DNA from: Halotia wernerae
GTDB lineage: Bacteria; Cyanobacteriota; Cyanobacteriia; Cyanobacteriales; Nostocaceae
DNA: 64,000 nt
Assembly: GCA_034931985.1 (NCBI GenBank)
Contig: JAYGHB010000098.1
Location: 1 to 64,000 of the forward strand
Direction of reading: 5' to 3'
Below the pieces are notes generated by a model. It had not been told where the DNA came from and ran no database searches. It saw nothing but the letters and a program-made list of their open reading frames with translations. A program made the position numbers and the translations under genes. This document shows, piece after piece, positions 42,590 through 51,353 of the stretch (position 1 is its first letter; the number at the start of each line of letters is the position of its first letter).

Positions 42590-43720
42590 TTATTTGAGAA
42601 TTTTTGCTTCTAAGCCTACAGCTTCGGTGATGGAAATTAAGTTATTTTCTTCTAACTTAGAAATTAAACCCTTAAGAATCCGGCTTACCATCATCGGGCC
42701 TTCATAAATCCAGCCTGTATAAACCTGGATCAAACTAGCACCAGCAGTAATTTTTTCCCAAGCGTCTTCAGGGGAAAATATACCACCAACGCCGATTATG
42801 AGGATTTTTCCTTGGGTTTGCTGCCAAATAAACCGAATTACCTCAGTTGAGCGATCGCGTAATGGCGCACCGCTAATTCCGCCTGCTTCTGACTGGGGTG
42901 ATTTGCCAGTTTGGCTAATGATTTGAGTTTGCAATCCCTCACGGCTAACGGTGGTATTGGTGGCAATAATTCCCGCTAGTTTGTAGGTCTTGGCTAGAGA
43001 AATAATATCGGCGATCGCTTCCCATTCCAAGTCAGGTGCTATCTTGACAAAAATTGGCTTTTGATGTTTATTTTCATTTTGTAATAAATCCAAGATGGCA
43101 CTGAGCATGGCAGCATCTTGGAGCGATCGCAATCCTGGTGTGTTGGGTGAAGAAACATTAACTACAAAATAGTCGCCCAACTCCTTGAGTAAACGAAAAC
43201 TATTCAGATAATCATCTGCTGCTGCCTCTAGGGGTGTAACCTTAGATTTACCCAGATTTATACCAATGGGTATTGACCAGCCTAACTCTTGCTGGCTTTT
43301 TGCTAATCGTGCAGCCATTGCAGCTGCTCCGCTATTATTAAAACCCATGCGGTTGAGAGCAGCTTTGTCCATCGGTAAACGAAATAAGCGGGGACGGGGA
43401 TTTCCTGGTTGGGCTACAAACGTTACAGTACCTAATTCTGCAAAGCCAAAACCCAGGCTTGACCAAATGCTAGCCGCCATTCCATCTTTATCAAATCCAG
43501 CCGCTAAGCCTAAAGGGTTGGGAAATTGTAAGCCAAACAAAGTTTGTGCTAAACGTGAATCTTTTAGACACAGGGATTTTTGTAGACTTTGGTTTATCCA
43601 GCTAGTGTCTGTTTGTGAAAGCCAGTTTAAACTCCGAATTGTCTGTTGATGTAACCACTCTGGGTCTGTTTTTACCAGATCGAACAAAAGTGGACGAATT
43701 GCAACTTGATAAATATCCAT
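42590..43720 (-). CDS. pyrD: Dihydroorotate dehydrogenase (quinone), class 2
   Basis: 376 residues from the ATG at 43720 (MDIYQVAIRPLLF). Class 2 marks: an N-terminal membrane-associating helical region, GLAAGFDKDG, the catalytic-Ser segment VNVSSPNTPGLRSLQ, ATNTTVSR, GGISGAPLRDRS and the FMN phosphate site IGVGGIFSPEDA. It oxidises dihydroorotate with a quinone acceptor in pyrimidine synthesis. Confidence 0.95.
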   Translation of the reverse strand: MDIYQVAIRPLLFDLVKTDPEWLHQQTIRSLNWLSQTDTSWINQSLQKSLCLKDSRLAQTLFGLQFPNPLGLAAGFDKDGMAASIWSSLGFGFAELGTVTFVAQPGNPRPRLFRLPMDKAALNRMGFNNSGAAAMAARLAKSQQELGWSIPIGINLGKSKVTPLEAAADDYLNSFRLLKELGDYFVVNVSSPNTPGLRSLQDAAMLSAILDLLQNENKHQKPIFVKIAPDLEWEAIADIISLAKTYKLAGIIATNTTVSREGLQTQIISQTGKSPQSEAGGISGAPLRDRSTEVIRFIWQQTQGKILIIGVGGIFSPEDAWEKITAGASLIQVYTGWIYEGPMMVSRILKGLISKLEENNLISITEAVGLEAKILK

Positions 43721-43793
43721 TTGTGAAACGAAAACTGACACTTTTAAAGATTAGTGTGTCAAAAATATCCAAAAGCTTATTACAATTTAGGCA

Positions 43794-43892
43794 ATGGGAA
43801 CGTTAATCGCCTCTGGAGATATCGACCTCTGCGCGGGTGGAGAAATCCCTCCAAATAAGTCGAGTCGTAGAAACAGGAAACCCAAAGAGTGA
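43794..43892 (+). pseudogene. TnpB C-terminal tail fragment
   Basis: A 32-codon frame reads IASGDIDLCAGGEIPPNK followed by SSRRNRKPKE and TGA. It resembles the variable extreme C-terminus of cyanobacterial TnpB proteins and sits exactly where that tail should be, a few bases before an IS200/IS605-type right end. No other TnpB sequence remains. Confidence 0.5.
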
Positions 43893-43898
43893 TCTTTG

Positions 43899-43933
43899 GA
43901 ATCCCATCGGCTTTAGCCGTGGGAGGATGTCAA
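43899..43933 (+). mobile_element. Orphan IS200/IS605-type right end abutting hemH
   Basis: Starts GAATCCCATCGGC and ends GTGGGAGGATGTCAA. The stem CCCA-CGGC/GCCG-TGGG has one bulged T (43902-43924). Its terminal TCAA supplies the TGA stop codon of hemH (43930-43932, minus strand). Confidence 0.65.
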
Positions 43934-45096
43934 TGTAAAAGTCCAATCATGTGCAGTAGACCATGACCAGTAACTAACTCGATAATTAAGGCAATGAAGC
44001 CTAGCATCGCAATCCGACCATTCCAAACTTCAGCGCTAGTAGTTAGACCCCACTCCCAGCGCTCTTGGGGGTACATCTTGACCCTTTTCTTCATTTGGGC
44101 GGCTTGCGAAAGCTTGAAACTGGGATTTTTCAGCGCATCAATTACCAGGTCTGCCAATGCTTGAATAAATACTGGATGGGTATTAGGAGCAGGTACGCGG
44201 CGGAAGTTGTTAATTCCTGATTCTTCTGCTACTTCCCGATATTCAATATCAATTTCTTGTAGTGTCTCAATGTGTTCTGAGACAAAACTGATCGGCACGA
44301 CGACCAAATCTTTCACGCCTTGCGCGCCTAGTTCTTTGAGGGCATCCTCAGTGTAGGGTTGCAGCCATTCTACTGGACCAACGCGACTTTGATAAGCTAA
44401 GGTGTGGAGATTAGGTCGATTGAGAGTCTGCATAATCAAAGCAGTACAATCCTCAATTTCTTGCTGGTAGGGATCACCTGCTTCTTCAACGTAGCTTTTG
44501 GGAACACCGTGAGCGCTGAAAAATAGATGAACTTGATCAGGATTAGGAAATTGTTCGAGTTCCTGGGCTATGAGTTGTGCCATAGCTTGGAGATAGCTTG
44601 GTTGTTTGTACCAGGAGGGAATAACGGTATAGTCTAGGCGCTGAAGTTTTGGATCTTCTTGCCAAAGTTTTTCTAACAGCCGGAAACTAGAACCACTAGT
44701 ACTGATGGAAAATTGGGGATATAGTGGCAGAATCACCAAGCGCTCGATGTTATCTTGGGTAAGCGTCGCGATCGCTTCTTCAGTATAAGGATGCCAATAA
44801 CGCATTCCTACATAGATATTGGCTTCTTGCCCTAAATAGCCTAACTTTTCCCTCAAGGCTTCCCCTTGAGCCTCAGTGATTCGCCGCAAAGGCGAGCCAC
44901 CGCCGATTTGCTTATAGTTTTCTTGAGATGTGCTGGTTCGCCGTGAGGCAATAAACCAGGCTAGGGGTTTTTGCAACCAGCGAAACGGTAGGCGAATAAT
45001 TTCCGGATCTGAAAACAGGTTATACAAAAACGGCCCGACATCTTCTAGCTTGTCAGGCCCACCGAGATTGAGTAATAAGACGCCTACACGACCCAT
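43930..45096 (-). CDS. hemH: Ferrochelatase with C-terminal chlorophyll-binding (CAB) domain
   Basis: 388 residues. The ferrochelatase core contains GVLLLNLGGPD at the N-terminus and the signature LFFSAHGVPKSYVEEAGDPY. After a short linker (about 325-345), a cyanobacterial/plastid CAB extension follows with the chlorophyll-binding motif WNGRIAMLGFIALIIEL. The enzyme inserts ferrous iron into protoporphyrin IX; the tail is linked to dimerisation and pigment sensing. The last codons (HMIGLLH, stop) lie against a mobile-element end. Confidence 0.95.
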   Translation of the reverse strand: MGRVGVLLLNLGGPDKLEDVGPFLYNLFSDPEIIRLPFRWLQKPLAWFIASRRTSTSQENYKQIGGGSPLRRITEAQGEALREKLGYLGQEANIYVGMRYWHPYTEEAIATLTQDNIERLVILPLYPQFSISTSGSSFRLLEKLWQEDPKLQRLDYTVIPSWYKQPSYLQAMAQLIAQELEQFPNPDQVHLFFSAHGVPKSYVEEAGDPYQQEIEDCTALIMQTLNRPNLHTLAYQSRVGPVEWLQPYTEDALKELGAQGVKDLVVVPISFVSEHIETLQEIDIEYREVAEESGINNFRRVPAPNTHPVFIQALADLVIDALKNPSFKLSQAAQMKKRVKMYPQERWEWGLTTSAEVWNGRIAMLGFIALIIELVTGHGLLHMIGLLH

Positions 45097-45189
45097 AGCA
45101 GTTACTTTCCCCCAATCTTTTCAGGTTTTTTACTAATGTTAACAATATATCTTTATTAAATATAGAGCTTAATAGTCAGCAAAGATTCA

Positions 45190-45837
45190 ATGGCAACAAT
45201 TTTAAGAGATTGGAGTTACCGTTATCAATGGCTGTATAATGGCATTTCGCGGTTAGCGGCTGTGAGCGTAGGTGGTGAAGCCCGCTTTCGGCAACTTGCT
45301 TTACAAAATTTAACAATTCACTCAGATACTCAGGTTTTAGATTTATGTTGCGGTAGTGGGCAATCGACGCAATTTTTAGTGAACTATTCACAAAATGTCA
45401 TGGGGCTAGATGCTTCACCGTTGTCTTTGCGACGCGCCCAAAAGAATGTACCTGAGGCTTCCTATGTGGAAGCTTTTGCAGAAGAAATGCCGTTTGCAGA
45501 TCATCTGTTTGATGTAGTTCATACTAGTGCTGCACTACATGAAATGCAGCCTGAGCAATTACAAAAAATTATTCATGAAGTTCATCGAGTGCTGAAGCCG
45601 GGAGGAACATTTGTGTTGGTGGATTTTCACGCTCCCACTAATCCTCTATTTTGGGCTGGGTTATCACTATTCTTGCTGTTGTTCGAGACGGAAACGGCTT
45701 GGCAGTTGCTAAAAACTGATTTGCCTGGTTTATTAACCGAGACTGGGTTTGAGGTGGGTGAGCCAATTTTGTTGTATGCAGGGGGTAGTTTGCAGGTGAT
45801 ACAGGCAAAAAAGCATAAGCTAGAGAACCACTTTTGA
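45190..45837 (+). CDS. Class I SAM-dependent methyltransferase
   Basis: 215 residues of the UbiE/Methyltransf_11 type. Motif I is VLDLCCGSGQSTQFL, motif post-I is NVMGLDASPLSL, and HRVLKPGGTFVLVDFH is motif III. A C-terminal hydrophobic stretch (LFWAGLSLFLLLFETE) may hold a lipophilic substrate. It is divergent from hemH. The substrate is not evident. Confidence 0.85.
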   Translation: MATILRDWSYRYQWLYNGISRLAAVSVGGEARFRQLALQNLTIHSDTQVLDLCCGSGQSTQFLVNYSQNVMGLDASPLSLRRAQKNVPEASYVEAFAEEMPFADHLFDVVHTSAALHEMQPEQLQKIIHEVHRVLKPGGTFVLVDFHAPTNPLFWAGLSLFLLLFETETAWQLLKTDLPGLLTETGFEVGEPILLYAGGSLQVIQAKKHKLENHF

Positions 45838-45970
45838 GTGGCTGAGGGCGATCGCTTATCCTGGATTTCTTAACTTGTGAGAAAAAATCACTGGGTTAGC
45901 AAAATTTAGTACTTAGCCCCAAACTCTAATCTGTTAGCACAGCCGCATTAAATGTAGACAATTTGCTATT

Positions 45971-46522
45971 TTAATTTTGAGACTTGACTTCAATTTTGCT
46001 CAACCAAATTACCAAATCATCTGAATGAATTGCGATTTCACTACCTAAAGTTTTGATATAAAGCAGTCCATCGCTAATAATTAAATCTTTGATGGGATAC
46101 CACGAATCTCTGGTGCGGATTAGCAGGTCTAAGGGAATCCCTGCTCGTAAAGCATTCTTGCGATATTTCCACCAAGCTCGCCAGAGTAAAACAGATTTGG
46201 TACAATGCATTCGATAGTCTTTGGGAACTTGGCAGTATTTATATACATAGTAGTGACGACTATCTATTTCTCCTGTGAGAATATAGCTGTAATCTGCCAA
46301 TGCTTCATTCATCAATTCCCAATGAGACGATTTTGCATTAATCGAGAATTCAGATGGTGTATTGGTAAATTGGGCGGCGGCAATTATGCCCTCTGTTTTT
46401 GCTATCAGTTGGTTGCTTTTATACAGTGTTTGTGCGGTCAAAGAAGGATTTGCTAATAAGATGTCTTTTTTCTGGATAGAGTTTTGTACAAACTCTCGAA
46501 TTAAATCTAGATTAGATAACAT
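45971..46522 (-). CDS. Hypothetical cyanobacterial protein
   Basis: 183 residues, soluble, ATG start. It has an N-terminal helical part and a middle rich in aromatic and basic residues (RHYYVYKYCQVPKDYRMHC, KSVLLWRAWWKYRKNALR), ending in strand-like segments. I do not recognise a family. It stands alone between two spacers of more than 130 bp. Confidence 0.65.
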   Translation of the reverse strand: MLSNLDLIREFVQNSIQKKDILLANPSLTAQTLYKSNQLIAKTEGIIAAAQFTNTPSEFSINAKSSHWELMNEALADYSYILTGEIDSRHYYVYKYCQVPKDYRMHCTKSVLLWRAWWKYRKNALRAGIPLDLLIRTRDSWYPIKDLIISDGLLYIKTLGSEIAIHSDDLVIWLSKIEVKSQN

Positions 46523-46710
46523 AAAATTATTTATACTAAATTAAGCAGTGTGATATCAGTCATAACACTGTGTAATTTAGTAAATACACTGCTTTATCCC
46601 CCAATTCAGGATTATAACAAGCTTTTTTTATACTTAAATTTTTGATTAATATTTATTAAGACCAATTTTAGGTATGCTAGATCAAATGCTTGAGAAAACG
46701 AACAACCAAG

Positions 46711-47517
46711 TTAAATATTTAAATTTTTGAGAAACGGTGTAAATACTGAAACCAATTGCGGACGACTGACGACCAAAGTGGGGAAGGAGCGATCGCTGTA
46801 ATCTTTTCCTGATAATAAAGGAAATGGCTCTGACTTGAGCGATGACCACACACCACCTGCTGCTTGAACAATTACCCAAGCCCCTGCCAAGTCCCAAACT
46901 TTGGGTGTTGCTTCGATACCACCTAATGTTGCCCCAGTCGCAACCGTCAAAAAGTTATAACTGGCAACACCCAGCATCCGAATTTTACAGGGGAAGCTGG
47001 GTTGTATAATTGCGGTACTCCGGGAGCAGACATTGAAAAAGTGATTTTTGCTGGCAGCATCAATGCTGGTATGGATAGGATGATGATTGAGAAATGCTCC
47101 AGATGGCGTTGTTAAACCAGATGAACCTGGCCAAAAACCGTGAAAAGCTTGAGCTAACGGCGGCACATACACATAACCAAAAATCGGTGTGCCTTGATAC
47201 AATAAACCCATAGAAATCGACCAAATCGGAATGCCCCTGGTAAAGTTGGTTGTACCATCCAAAGGGTCAATTACCCAGCACCATTCTGTACCCGGAAAAA
47301 CTTGGTCGCTTTCTTCGCTCAAAATTCCGTAACCAGAAAAATTAGCAGCGATCGCATCCCGAATTTCCTGATCTGCCCATTTATCTGCCTGTGTCACTAA
47401 ACTACCATCAGCTTTTTGCGAAGCCTGTACCTGTCCAAAATCCTGCATGAGCTGCTTGCCCACTCTGGTAGTAGTAGTTTGGGCAAAATCAAGAATTGTT
47501 GTCCAAAAATCATTCAT
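46711..47517 (-). CDS. Inositol monophosphatase family protein
   Basis: 268 residues. Metal sites of the family are present: ILSEESD (Glu), WVIDPLDGTTNFTRG (D-P-L-D-G-T) and the C-terminal VWDLAGAWVIVQAAGG (W-D-x-A). Substrates in this family include inositol phosphate, histidinol phosphate, PAP and fructose bisphosphate; the sequence alone does not decide among them, though the length fits histidinol- or inositol-phosphatase. Confidence 0.88.
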   Translation of the reverse strand: MNDFWTTILDFAQTTTTRVGKQLMQDFGQVQASQKADGSLVTQADKWADQEIRDAIAANFSGYGILSEESDQVFPGTEWCWVIDPLDGTTNFTRGIPIWSISMGLLYQGTPIFGYVYVPPLAQAFHGFWPGSSGLTTPSGAFLNHHPIHTSIDAASKNHFFNVCSRSTAIIQPSFPCKIRMLGVASYNFLTVATGATLGGIEATPKVWDLAGAWVIVQAAGGVWSSLKSEPFPLLSGKDYSDRSFPTLVVSRPQLVSVFTPFLKNLNI

Positions 47518-48177
47518 TGGTTAATTCTTACGCCAAGGCGTTTTTGAGCCAAGACTAGGTAGATTTGGCTTTGGTTAAGTTTCCAGTTTAACGTAATGTG
47601 AAAGTCCCCACCCTCAATGTACTCATAGGATGAGGGATGAAGATAAGAAACTTTAGCCCGGCATTTCTGATCAATGGTTGGCACAGTCCAGCGATATCAA
47701 AGGTTTTAAAAGCCTCTTCCTCGCAAGAAAGGTGCGAGGTCGTCTCTGTGATTGCTTGCTTGTTATGTCGGGATTTAGGAGAATCCACACTAGCAGCATA
47801 AAACAGTCCGTTCCAACCAAATTGTTAAATACCTGACTGTGTTAACCACTTAATAACAGACTGCACGTTCTTGTCTGGCGGAAAAACTGGATAAAAGACT
47901 TTAACTATTTTCCCGTGATCTGCAATTAGGGTGAGCCGCTTAATCAGCCGTTTTTCCTCTACCTCAAACGTCGGTAATCGTAATAAGGTTATAAACTCAA
48001 AATACGTCTTGAACATCCGCTTGCATTCGTTCAAGTGCCACCTCTATCTTTTTCTCTCCAGTAAACTCAACTCCCTGTAATTTTACAAGGACAGTCTGAT
48101 TTTGTAAGTTATTGCAAAATTTTCAGAGTTCTGAACTAAAATTGTTGACAGACGCACGATAGCTAAAAAAGCGAATT
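47518..48177. other. Gene-poor spacer with remnants
   Basis: About 660 bp. It holds a peroxiredoxin-like tail (see 47825) and a partly protein-like frame ending at 47997 on the minus strand (containing GVEFTGEKKIEVALERMQAD). A segment at 47600-47800 carries CCCTCA/TGAGGG pairing and might be another element end. None is an intact gene. Confidence 0.5.
47825..48015 (-). pseudogene. Peroxiredoxin-like C-terminal remnant
   Basis: The frame reads LRLPTFEVEEKRLIKRLTL followed by IADHGKIVKVFYPVFPPDKN and a TAA. The pattern LPTFEV...LIKRLTLI...VFYPVFPPDxN is familiar from the C-terminus of AhpC/TSA-type peroxiredoxins. The N-terminal part with the peroxidatic Cys is missing, so this is a fragment. 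Confidence 0.45.
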
Positions 48178-48420
48178 ATGAATACTTTTATTGTCAACGT
48201 AAGCGCTTTTTGGGATTCTGAGGTTGATGTTTGGGTAGCCAGCAGTGATAATCTACCTGGGTTGGTTACAGAAGCTTCTACTATTGAGATGTTAACAGCA
48301 AAACTCAAAGCTATGATTCCAGAACTTATTGAATTAAATAAAGTTGAATCTGTCAACAAAGATTACATTGATTTATACTTAACAACCCATCGTCAGGAAT
48401 CAATCAAAGTGGCTGGCTAA
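48178..48420 (+). CDS. DUF1902 antitoxin (HicB-like)
   Basis: 80 residues; opens with IVNVSAFWDSEVDVWVASS, a compact beta-alpha-beta-beta fold of the DUF1902/HicB type that in HicB folds over the toxin. The C-terminal part is short and has no clear DNA-binding module. Its stop codon overlaps the start of the HicA-like gene (TAATG), so the two are translationally coupled. It is the presumed antitoxin; the antitoxin-first order is the reverse of classical hicAB. Confidence 0.8.
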   Translation: MNTFIVNVSAFWDSEVDVWVASSDNLPGLVTEASTIEMLTAKLKAMIPELIELNKVESVNKDYIDLYLTTHRQESIKVAG

Positions 48421-48617
48421 TGAGTGTTTCCTTTACTCCTGAAGTTAAAAAGCTTTTAACAGAAGCCGGATGTTATTTTAAAAGGCAAGGGAAAGGAGAT
48501 CATGAAATTTGGTACAGCCCAATTACAGATAATAACTTTGTAGTTGATAGTAAAATAAAATCACGTCATACTGCAAATGTAGTATTGAAACAAGCTGGTT
48601 TAAATAAGCATTTTTGA
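48420..48617 (+). CDS. hicA: HicA-type mRNA interferase toxin
   Basis: 65 residues with the double-stranded-RNA-binding-like HicA fold: VKKLLTEAGCYFKRQGKG, then GDHEIWYS, which contains the catalytic His, and the C-terminal SRHTANVVLKQAGL helix. HicA cleaves mRNA without ribosomes. It overlaps the upstream antitoxin by one base. Confidence 0.85.
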   Translation: MSVSFTPEVKKLLTEAGCYFKRQGKGDHEIWYSPITDNNFVVDSKIKSRHTANVVLKQAGLNKHF

Positions 48618-48642
48618 GTTTATTAATAGTGTTGGCTTTGTC

Positions 48643-48669
48643 AAAAAAAAGGATGTTGTTAGCATCCTT
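48643..48669 (-). terminator. Rho-independent terminator of the BCD transporter gene
   Basis: Read on the minus strand: AAGGATG, a 7-nt loop, CATCCTT, then a run of eight T. It lies about 100 bp beyond the stop of the transporter gene and also beyond hicA on the plus strand. Confidence 0.7.
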
Positions 48670-48767
48670 ATACTATTAGCAGGAATTGTGTAGCACTTAG
48701 TACTATGATTAGCAAGCTTAATGAGTATGGTGTTTTCTCACAAATGATTTAGGATTTAAAGACAGGT

Positions 48768-50201
48768 CTAATCTAAATCGCTTTCCAAAACCGAAGCGAT
48801 CGCCTGTTTGGTACTTGTTTGAAATTCTGTCACGTTCACTCGATTGAGGAACCAAATCGATACCACCATCCCTACAGCTTCTAAGGCAAATACCAATCCA
48901 TAGGCTAATTCCAAGCTAGGTAACAGTCTGCGCCCTATATCTAAGACTGTACCGCCTATCACTACTGCGATACCTCTAGAGATAGACTGTGCTAATCCCC
49001 ATGCGCCAATAAATGTACCTGCGGCTTCTGCTGCGGTGAGATCCAGCATCAAGCTAATTGCTCCAGTAGTTAAAAAACCTGTAGCTAAACCGAACATAAC
49101 TAAACTTAGTTTCAGAAAAGCTGCATTAGCTGTGAACCCTGATATACCCAGTAATAATGCACAGAATGCTACTAACATACAGCCTAGGCGTGTAGTTCTA
49201 CGCTTACCCAAACGCGGTACAATCAAAAAGCCAGTGACACCGTAGGCAATGAGTAAACCTATTCCATAGAAAACATTCAGTTTGGTGCTTTCAGCCAAAG
49301 GCATACCAAACACTTGACCTGCATAAGGTTCTAAAACAGGGTCTTGCATAAACAAGCAGAGTGTCATTACCACTAAAAAGATAAAAAACAATCCAGTTTG
49401 CGGACTTGCCGTCAAGATTTTCCAAGCATTGCCTAGAGTAATGCTGTCTTCCCGGTTTACCAGTGTGGAACGGCTGGAATAGTGAGAATACTTTTTTTCT
49501 ACACCAAAGGTTGCCGCGATCGCCAACCCAAATACAATTGCTGGCACAATGGTAAATAGCTTATTGACAGCGGCTTGTAAGGTTTCTACGGTTGCTTCTG
49601 GTGTTAATTGTTTGAGCAAGCTGGAACTAATAATTGCTCCGACAATAATCCCCACCATCAGCATCGACCAAACGACACCGACTACTTTAGAACGGTTATC
49701 TTCTTCAGATATATCCACCAATAAAGCAGCAAAAGCCGTACCACTAGCACAAATTGCTAGACCATATACAGCAAATACCAGACCAAGAACTGCTATCCAG
49801 CCGATAGTTTGGGTTGTCCATACCCAGCCGTCTGCACTACTAGCAACCAGATTTAACTGCCACATTACTTGTACAGCTAAAAATGCTGCGATCGTAAATA
49901 CCGCTGCACCCACCCACACATAAGCTGTGCGGTGGTATCCCCACAACGGCTTGGCATCTGACATTTGACCGAACCAAATCCGGGAAGGCGCAACAAATAA
50001 AGGCAGTGCTAAAACTACTGCTACCAGCGTCGCCGGAATTGCTATTTCTTGAATCATGACTCTGTTGAGTACTCCCAGAGTCAAAATAGACATCATGCTT
50101 AGTCCCATTTGAAACAAACCCAGCCGGAACATGGTCAGCAGGTTGACCCTTGGCACAGCTAGGGATTTTGGTTCGGACTCAAATACATCACCGCTTGCCA
50201 T
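48768..50201 (-). CDS. BCD/PucC-family MFS transporter
   Basis: 477 residues with about 12 transmembrane helices. Family marks: VNLLTMFRLGLFQMGLSMMS at the N-terminus, FVAPSRIWFGQMSDAKPLWG and GYHRTAYVWVGAAVF. PucC/LhaA-like proteins assist assembly or pigment delivery of light-harvesting complexes; cyanobacterial members are presumed chlorophyll carriers. It is monocistronic with a clear terminator downstream. Confidence 0.88.
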   Translation of the reverse strand: MASGDVFESEPKSLAVPRVNLLTMFRLGLFQMGLSMMSILTLGVLNRVMIQEIAIPATLVAVVLALPLFVAPSRIWFGQMSDAKPLWGYHRTAYVWVGAAVFTIAAFLAVQVMWQLNLVASSADGWVWTTQTIGWIAVLGLVFAVYGLAICASGTAFAALLVDISEEDNRSKVVGVVWSMLMVGIIVGAIISSSLLKQLTPEATVETLQAAVNKLFTIVPAIVFGLAIAATFGVEKKYSHYSSRSTLVNREDSITLGNAWKILTASPQTGLFFIFLVVMTLCLFMQDPVLEPYAGQVFGMPLAESTKLNVFYGIGLLIAYGVTGFLIVPRLGKRRTTRLGCMLVAFCALLLGISGFTANAAFLKLSLVMFGLATGFLTTGAISLMLDLTAAEAAGTFIGAWGLAQSISRGIAVVIGGTVLDIGRRLLPSLELAYGLVFALEAVGMVVSIWFLNRVNVTEFQTSTKQAIASVLESDLD

Positions 50202-50579
50202 AGCTACTTTTTCGTATGGTTTATAAAATATAGTCTTTCTTTAAAGTAGTACTAAATAGGGTGTCAAGATTGAATTGATAGATGAGCAAGTTCGTTATTT
50301 AGTCACAAAAACCAAGGCTATTTCATTCTCTCAAGTAACGCTGAATGATAAAATCGAGGGTTGATTATTTGCCATCAATTTGACCAATGTCTGAAGCAGC
50401 CATCTTCAAAGCATTTACAGACTTACCAGACCCGCGTCAAAGTTACAACTGCAAAATCCCAGGAGAATGATGCCGATGATCATTAACTCAGCAATCTTTC
50501 CCATAAGTAAATCTCCAAATATCCAAAACCCGATATTGTATTTAAGTTTTTATTAGTAAAGATATTTTTAGCTCACAAA
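50202..50579. other. Spacer with transposase debris
   Basis: About 380 bp, AT-rich, holding one short transposase N-terminal remnant (50387-50470) and no intact gene. Confidence 0.55.
50387..50470 (+). pseudogene. ISAs1-like transposase N-terminal remnant
   Basis: An ATG-started frame of 27 codons contains IFKAFTDLPDPRQSYNCK, matching the opening of ISAs1-type transposases (...DPRxxxxxxyPL...). It ends in a premature TGA, and nothing of the DDE domain follows. Confidence 0.5.
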
Positions 50580-51353
50580 TTATTTTCCCAAATAAGCTTC
50601 TAGAACCTTCTGATTACTTTGAATTTCTGCTGGATTACCGTCAGCCAAATTCTGCCCTTCAGCCAGCACCCAAACGCGATCGCACAAGGACATAATCACA
50701 TCCATATTGTGTTCAATAATCAAAAATGTCATGCCATCCCGGCGGTTCCAGGTGACAATGCGATCGCATATATCATCAATCAATCTGGGATTTACCCCGG
50801 CTGCGGGTTCATCTAATAAAATTAACTTCGGGTTAGTCATCAACGCCCGTCCCATTTCTAGCAGTTTGCGTTGTCCGCCAGATAAACCACCTGCATATTC
50901 GTGGGCTTTTTGAGCCAATCCCACAGATTCTAATAAGAACATTGCCTGTTCTTGCAATTGCTTTTCTTCTTTAGCTACAACGTGCGGCTGCAACTGCACC
51001 TGCCAAAAATTCTCACCTGTTTGTTTTTGTGCTGCCAATAGCATATTTTCTAACACCGACAACCGCGAAAGAGTCCGAGCAACTTGAAAGGTGCGGACTA
51101 TTCCCTGCTGGGCGATTTGGTATGGTTGTAAATGATGGATGGGTTCGCCGTCAAAAATCACTCGTCCCTGATCTGAGCGAATGAAGTTTGAGAGTAAATT
51201 AAACAAAGTAGTTTTACCAGCACCATTGGGGCCAATTAAACCAGTAATACTACCTTTAGCAACTTCAATTCTCGCGTCATGAACTGCTTTAATCCCACCA
51301 AAGCTTTTACAAAGTCCAGTGGCTACCAATAGAGGAAGTGAGTTATTTACCAA
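50580..51353 (-). CDS. livG: LivG-type ABC ATP-binding protein (branched-chain/neutral amino acids)
   Basis: 257 residues from a TTG that lies inside the end of livM and is preceded by GGAGG. Walker A is GPNGAGKTT, signature YAGGLSGGQRKLLEMGRAL, Walker B LILLDEPAAGVNP and switch His IIEHNMD. The LivG-specific insert AGVNPRLIDD is present. It is similar to NatA of the neutral amino acid transporter of Anabaena, which recovers leaked amino acids. It overlaps livM by 11 bp. Confidence 0.88.
   Translation of the reverse strand: MVNNSLPLLVATGLCKSFGGIKAVHDARIEVAKGSITGLIGPNGAGKTTLFNLLSNFIRSDQGRVIFDGEPIHHLQPYQIAQQGIVRTFQVARTLSRLSVLENMLLAAQKQTGENFWQVQLQPHVVAKEEKQLQEQAMFLLESVGLAQKAHEYAGGLSGGQRKLLEMGRALMTNPKLILLDEPAAGVNPRLIDDICDRIVTWNRRDGMTFLIIEHNMDVIMSLCDRVWVLAEGQNLADGNPAEIQSNQKVLEAYLGK

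Noticed and set aside
47588..47788. Possible fourth TnpB tail and right end on the minus strand
   Set aside because: It has pairing (CCCTCA/TGAGGG) and a protein-like frame, but lacks the GAATCCC...GTCAA pattern of the other three; left undecided.
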